A stretch of 9,329 bases of DNA from JAPOQD01 sp964620555 (GTDB lineage Bacteria > Pseudomonadota > Gammaproteobacteria > Pseudomonadales > Halieaceae), in NCBI GenBank assembly GCA_964620555.1, contig CAZUGZ010000057.1:1-9329 (forward strand). The letters run 5' to 3'. A model generated the notes under the pieces. The model had not been told where the DNA came from and did not search any database. It was given only the letters and a program-made list of their open reading frames with translations. Shown piece after piece: positions 5,986-9,329 of this stretch; the first letter of the stretch is position 1; every line of letters starts with the position of its first letter. The position numbers and the translations under genes were made by a program.

Positions 5986-6100
5986 AGCGCTTTTCTACCC
6001 CCTCTGCAAACTCCGTTTTTTTACTTTCCGGTAGGCGCGGCAAGCGGGTACACCGGGGGTTCTGCATGAGGAACGGGAAATTACCGGTTAGGGTATACAA

Positions 6101-8968
6101 TTGGCAGCTATTTTCCTTCTGAGTGAACCCCCCTTGCGCATCGCCCTGAACTTTTCCCTGTTGTGGCTGGTGGCGCTGGTCACGCGATTCGGGCTGGAAC
6201 AGCAGGGTTTTCCCGCCGCACCGCAAGCCTTTGTTTCCGATGGGTTGTGGGCCCTGCTGCTGGCCGTGGCCGGTCGGCGCAGTTGGGTCCTCGCCACGCT
6301 GGTCCTGCTGCTCTGGTCCGCCGCCTACCTGGGGGATTGGGCGTTCCTCGTGGCCATGGGCTCGCCCTTCGACCACCGGGATTTCCGGTACCTGCTGGAT
6401 CCCGCATTTTTGCAGGCCACCACGGGCTGGCCCTGGTGGCTGGTGCTCGCCGCAGCGGCGGGAACTGTGCTGGCGGCCGGCGCGGCGCTGGGTTTGCTGT
6501 TCCGGGCGACCGCGCCATCGCGGCGGACCACCTGGCGCCATGGGGCGATGGAAATCGCGCTGCTGGGGATCGTTCTCTTTCACTACCAGCAGACGCGCCA
6601 TGACTGGCGCGACAGCAGCCTGGCTGTACTGCATGCCGAGGCAATCTGGTCCGGCGCCTTCTCTTCCGCGGAGCAATCCCCCCCGCCGGCAAGCTACACC
6701 GGGCAGGCCGGGGAGTTCGGCGAGCCGCTGCAGGCGGTGGGCAGTGCAGAAAATGTGCTGCTCATCGTCATGGAGGGCCTGACCGGCGCCTATCTGCCAC
6801 AGGTCGCCGGGGCCAACCACGAACGACCTGGCATCGCGCTCCGGCACACCGGTTCCTGGGCCGAAAACGGCTGGCTGGTACCCGACTTCATTACCCATGC
6901 ACGGCAGACCCTGCGAGGGCTCTATGCGTTGCTGTGCGGTGACTATCCCAAGCTGAACGGCGGCAACCCCAAGCCCATGGAGCTGTTGGGAAACGAACCG
7001 CAGGCGGCGCAGTGCCTGCCCCACCTGCTCCGCCGGCAGGGCTATGCGACTGCCTTTTATCAGGCGGCGGACCTGGAATTCATGTCCAAGGATCTGACCA
7101 TGCCCAATGTGGGCTTTCAGCAGGTAAAGGGCAGGAAATCATTTTCCGAGCAGGGGCTGCCCGGTAGCTGGGGCGCGTCTGACGAGGTCTTCTTCGCCCA
7201 GGTAATCCCGGAATTGCTGCGTCTGGACAGCGGCGCCAAACCCTGGTTCGCCACCCTGCTGACGGTGGGCTCACACTACCCCTTCGCGGCAACACCCGCG
7301 GGAATCCGGCGCCACGGCAGCGCCAAGAGCGCCGTGGTTGCCGATGCGGATGCGGCACTGCACGAATTGCTGCAGCGTCTCGAAGACAGTGGCATTCTCG
7401 AAGACACACTGGTGGTCGTCACTTCGGACGAAAGCCACGGCTTGCCGGGCCATTGGCTGGGGCAGAACTGGGGTCTGTTTTTCGCCCTCGCACCGGACCT
7501 CGCGGGCGAAGTCAGAACCGATGTCTACGCCGCTATCGATACCGCCAACAGCATCCTGGACTACCTGGGCCTGTACCCCGGGCAGCGCAGTCTGCACGGC
7601 CGCTCGGTGTTCCGTCGCTACGCCAGCGGACGCAACATCCTGTTCAGCGGCTGGACGGTAAAAATGCTCGACAGCGATGGCCGTATCCACTCCTGCACCC
7701 GCCGCCGTGGATTCCCCACTGCCGCGGCCCTCGAGCGGGAATGCACGACGCTGCAATCGAAATCGGGAAGGCTGTTCGATCGCGACTATCTTCCGGTCGC
7801 CGGTGACCCGGCCAAATTCAATATCCTGTCGGATCTGTTCCATGCATCGGAATATCGGCTTCACGACCTGAAAAACTGGACCACCCTGGTCGCGTTGGAG
7901 ACCCGGAGTATCGATGGCGGCGCGCCGGGGCCGCTGGTGGGGGACATGACGATCGATATACCGGAACCGTCGCTGTTGATGGTGGATCTCGATCTGGAAT
8001 TTCGGGGAGATGCCGCCAGCAGCGCGGTACTGGAATTGCGCGCGTGGTCATCGAATGACGCTGGAAATACCCTTCCCACGGTAATCCTGCCACCGCTGCA
8101 CGGTGGCGAACGCCTGCGACTGCGCCTCGCCACGCGGCCGCCCGATGAGACCGACGAGGTCACGCTGTCGCTGTCTGCAAAATCCCCTAGCGCGGGCGAA
8201 CTGGTTTTGCGGGACTACCGTTACGCATTGCAGCCTCCGGAGGGGGGGCGGCCCTACGAACCGGCAGTTGCATTGCGTTCTTCCAGCCAGGTTTTGGCGG
8301 CGACGCGCTTTCACCGCTTTACTGGCCCGGGAGGCAAAATCACCTTGCGGCCGGTGGCGGGACCGGCACAAAAACCGAATGATCCCGGTGGGGCAGTCTC
8401 CGCCGAAAACGCCGGTGACCCGAAAACCGCAAGCGGCGGCATCCCGCTCAGCCGTTGCGAAACCAGACCGTTCAACGACAGCGAAGAGCAGATCATTCGG
8501 GCTTACCTCGCGTACTACGGTCGGCCTGCGGACCTCGAGGGGCTGGCGTACTGGTCGCAGCAGTTGGCAAGTGACCCGATGACCAACAAAACTGCCATCA
8601 ATGCGTTCGTGAACTCGTTTGAGTTTGTCAGCCGTTTCGGTGACCTGGGCACCGATGACCTGGTGGCCCACGTCCATTACCGGCTGTTTGGCGAGGTCAT
8701 GGAGGATGCTGCCAGGGCGCACTACGCAAACTGGTTACGGGCCGGCAGGTTGTCCCTCCACAGGCTGGTACCGGAGATGGTCGGCGGCGCCCGACCCGAA
8801 CAGATACAAGTCCTGGAAAACCGCCTGCGAGCGGCCCGCATGGTCATTACCACCTCCGCGGCGAGTCCCGAGAGCGCCCTGCTGCAGACCGTCAGCGGGG
8901 ATCCGGCCAGTCTCGAAACATTCTGTGCCCGCCTCGCAGGACATTTCCCGGGGTACGTTTCCGAATAG
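6101..8968 (+). CDS. LtaS/sulfatase-fold membrane protein with C-terminal DUF4214-like repeats
   Basis: This is a 955-residue protein. Four hydrophobic segments lie near 13-30, 49-86, 111-134 and 149-162, so the N-terminus is membrane-embedded. The alkaline-phosphatase-superfamily domain starts at NVLLIVMEGLTGAYLP (218-233; Glu 225 a likely metal ligand). It continues with QTLRGLYALLCGDYPK (269-284; Thr 270 the likely nucleophile), TLLTVGSHYPF (385-395) and VVVTSDESHGLPGHW (438-452; Asp 443 and His 446 likely ligands), ending near 500. Relatives such as LtaS and OpgB move phosphoglycerol or phosphoethanolamine groups onto polymers or glycans in the periplasm; the acceptor is unknown here. Residues about 590-750 are beta-rich and unrecognised. 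About 795-905 hold two DUF4214-like modules (RAYLAYYGRPADLEGLAYW, then HVHYRLFGE...LRAGRLS), like that of the divergent methyltransferase. I accept TTG 6101 as the start, with TAGGG 7 bases upstream; an in-frame TAG precedes it and no ATG is available nearby. DUF4214 fused to this enzyme class is unusual. Confidence 0.82.
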   Translation: MAAIFLLSEPPLRIALNFSLLWLVALVTRFGLEQQGFPAAPQAFVSDGLWALLLAVAGRRSWVLATLVLLLWSAAYLGDWAFLVAMGSPFDHRDFRYLLDPAFLQATTGWPWWLVLAAAAGTVLAAGAALGLLFRATAPSRRTTWRHGAMEIALLGIVLFHYQQTRHDWRDSSLAVLHAEAIWSGAFSSAEQSPPPASYTGQAGEFGEPLQAVGSAENVLLIVMEGLTGAYLPQVAGANHERPGIALRHTGSWAENGWLVPDFITHARQTLRGLYALLCGDYPKLNGGNPKPMELLGNEPQAAQCLPHLLRRQGYATAFYQAADLEFMSKDLTMPNVGFQQVKGRKSFSEQGLPGSWGASDEVFFAQVIPELLRLDSGAKPWFATLLTVGSHYPFAATPAGIRRHGSAKSAVVADADAALHELLQRLEDSGILEDTLVVVTSDESHGLPGHWLGQNWGLFFALAPDLAGEVRTDVYAAIDTANSILDYLGLYPGQRSLHGRSVFRRYASGRNILFSGWTVKMLDSDGRIHSCTRRRGFPTAAALERECTTLQSKSGRLFDRDYLPVAGDPAKFNILSDLFHASEYRLHDLKNWTTLVALETRSIDGGAPGPLVGDMTIDIPEPSLLMVDLDLEFRGDAASSAVLELRAWSSNDAGNTLPTVILPPLHGGERLRLRLATRPPDETDEVTLSLSAKSPSAGELVLRDYRYALQPPEGGRPYEPAVALRSSSQVLAATRFHRFTGPGGKITLRPVAGPAQKPNDPGGAVSAENAGDPKTASGGIPLSRCETRPFNDSEEQIIRAYLAYYGRPADLEGLAYWSQQLASDPMTNKTAINAFVNSFEFVSRFGDLGTDDLVAHVHYRLFGEVMEDAARAHYANWLRAGRLSLHRLVPEMVGGARPEQIQVLENRLRAARMVITTSAASPESALLQTVSGDPASLETFCARLAGHFPGYVSE

Positions 8969-8981
8969 CCATTGTGGCCCC

Positions 8982-9002
8982 TGCCGCCCCTTTGCGGCAT
9001 TT
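8982..9002 (+). terminator. Weak terminator-like hairpin after the LtaS-like gene
   Basis: TGCCGC (8982-8987) and GCGGCA (8994-8999) form a 6-bp GC-rich stem with a 6-base loop, followed only by TTT. It lies 13 bases after the TAG stop of the 6101 gene. The position suits a terminator, but the short T-run makes it weak. Confidence 0.4.
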
Positions 9003-9071
9003 GAAGGGGGCGTCACTGCATCAGCTATGCTCCGCCTTTGTGTGGCCTGGTAGGGCCGACAGCGCATTTGT

Positions 9072-9329
9072 GGGTTGTTTTCTCGCTCCATGGGCCATCC
9101 ATGGCCCATCCCGCGTCCGTCCATGGCGAGAGCCCGCATAGTTCACCAACCTTCTGCTGCGAACGCCGATACGCTCGCTGTGACAGGGCGTGCTCCCTCC
9201 AGCCGCTTCGACATAGTGTCAACTATGCCTTCAGCGTCTTCCGGTCCGCGCACCCTGCCACAGCGGCGTCTCGACGTCCTCGCTACAAACCTTGGTGAAA
9301 TATGCGGGCTTGTCGCTCCAAAACAACCC
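9072..9329. repeat. Long imperfect palindromic repeat, probably cut by the window end
   Basis: The core is an imperfect palindrome of about 180 bp. AGCCCGCATAGTTCACCAA at 9131-9149 pairs with 9292-9310 at 18 of 19 positions. CGCTGTGACAGGG at 9176-9188 pairs with 9253-9265 at 12 of 13. CATAGT-GTCA-ACTATG at 9212-9227 forms the perfect centre near 9220. The arms between are diverged but still alignable with small gaps. An outer pair, GGGTTGTTTT (9072-9081) and AAAACAACCC (9320-9329, the last bases of the window), is offset because the left side carries about 40 extra bases. There is no transposase, CRISPR regularity or tRNA. Open frames across it appear to be products of the repeat, not genes. 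The structure suggests a repeated intergenic element family or an integron- or REP-like folded site. Confidence 0.65.
9090..9109. repeat. 20-base near-perfect palindrome inside the left repeat arm
   Basis: ATGGGCCAT (9090-9098) and ATGGCCCAT (9101-9109) are perfect inverted repeats separated by CC. The site is enclosed by CTCGC (9082-9086) and GCGAG (9126-9130). This segment has no counterpart on the right side of the larger palindrome, so it looks like an insertion of about 40 bases in one arm. Confidence 0.6.

Noticed and set aside
5984..7024. Open minus-strand frame of 346 codons over the start of the LtaS-like gene
   Set aside because: Low-complexity, Gly/Gln/Arg/Pro-rich translation antisense to membrane segments and sulfatase motifs that are plainly real on the plus strand.
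9038..9298. Plus-strand 86-codon frame in the right-end palindrome
   Set aside because: The frame runs through the inverted-repeat structure and its translation looks like repeat sequence. No ribosome site and no family resemblance.

Overview
The window looks like chromosomal DNA of a marine-type gammaproteobacterium (perhaps near Halieaceae or Microbulbiferaceae). This is a loose inference from gene content and style; no taxonomic marker gene is present. Two base-composition regimes are visible. The outer genes (methyltransferase on the left, large sulfatase-fold protein on the right) are strongly GC-rich with GC-rich third codon positions. The block between about 2.3 and 5.9 kb is clearly more AT-rich. 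For example, 4681-4740 has 18 G/C of 60, while 6421-6480 has 47 of 60.

Layout from left to right. (1) A minus-strand VapBC-type toxin-antitoxin pair: the AbrB-fold antitoxin is complete and the PIN toxin is cut by the window edge. An inverted repeat lies just upstream. (2) A plus-strand remnant that reads like the middle of a DUF3800 protein, without its ends. (3) A minus-strand SAM methyltransferase with an N-terminal DUF4214-like domain. (4) An inserted-looking metabolic block: a DapB-like NAD(P)-binding oxidoreductase, a PAPS-type sulfotransferase, and a convergent luciferase-like (LLM) probably F420-dependent oxidoreductase. Two letter-for-letter identical 80-bp elements with 21-bp perfect terminal inverted repeats, MITE-like, bracket the sulfotransferase gene. 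The first abuts a short fragment resembling the N-terminus of a second sulfotransferase. (5) A leader and boundary zone with several hairpins. (6) A 955-residue membrane protein combining four N-terminal hydrophobic segments, an LtaS/sulfatase-fold catalytic domain, a beta-rich segment and a C-terminal double DUF4214-like region. (7) A non-coding tail dominated by a long imperfect palindrome of about 180 bp with further nested palindromes.

How the parts may work together. The methyltransferase and the LtaS-like protein are divergently oriented, and both carry DUF4214-like domains that share the short match LRAGRLS. They were probably neighbours in an envelope or surface-polymer locus before the AT-richer block and its small mobile elements arrived between them. 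The three block genes resemble a small-molecule (lipid, terpenoid or aromatic) conversion set, but no substrate can be read from the sequence. The most unusual items are the paired identical MITE-like elements with the adjacent gene fragment, the LtaS/DUF4214 fusion, and the long palindrome at the right end.
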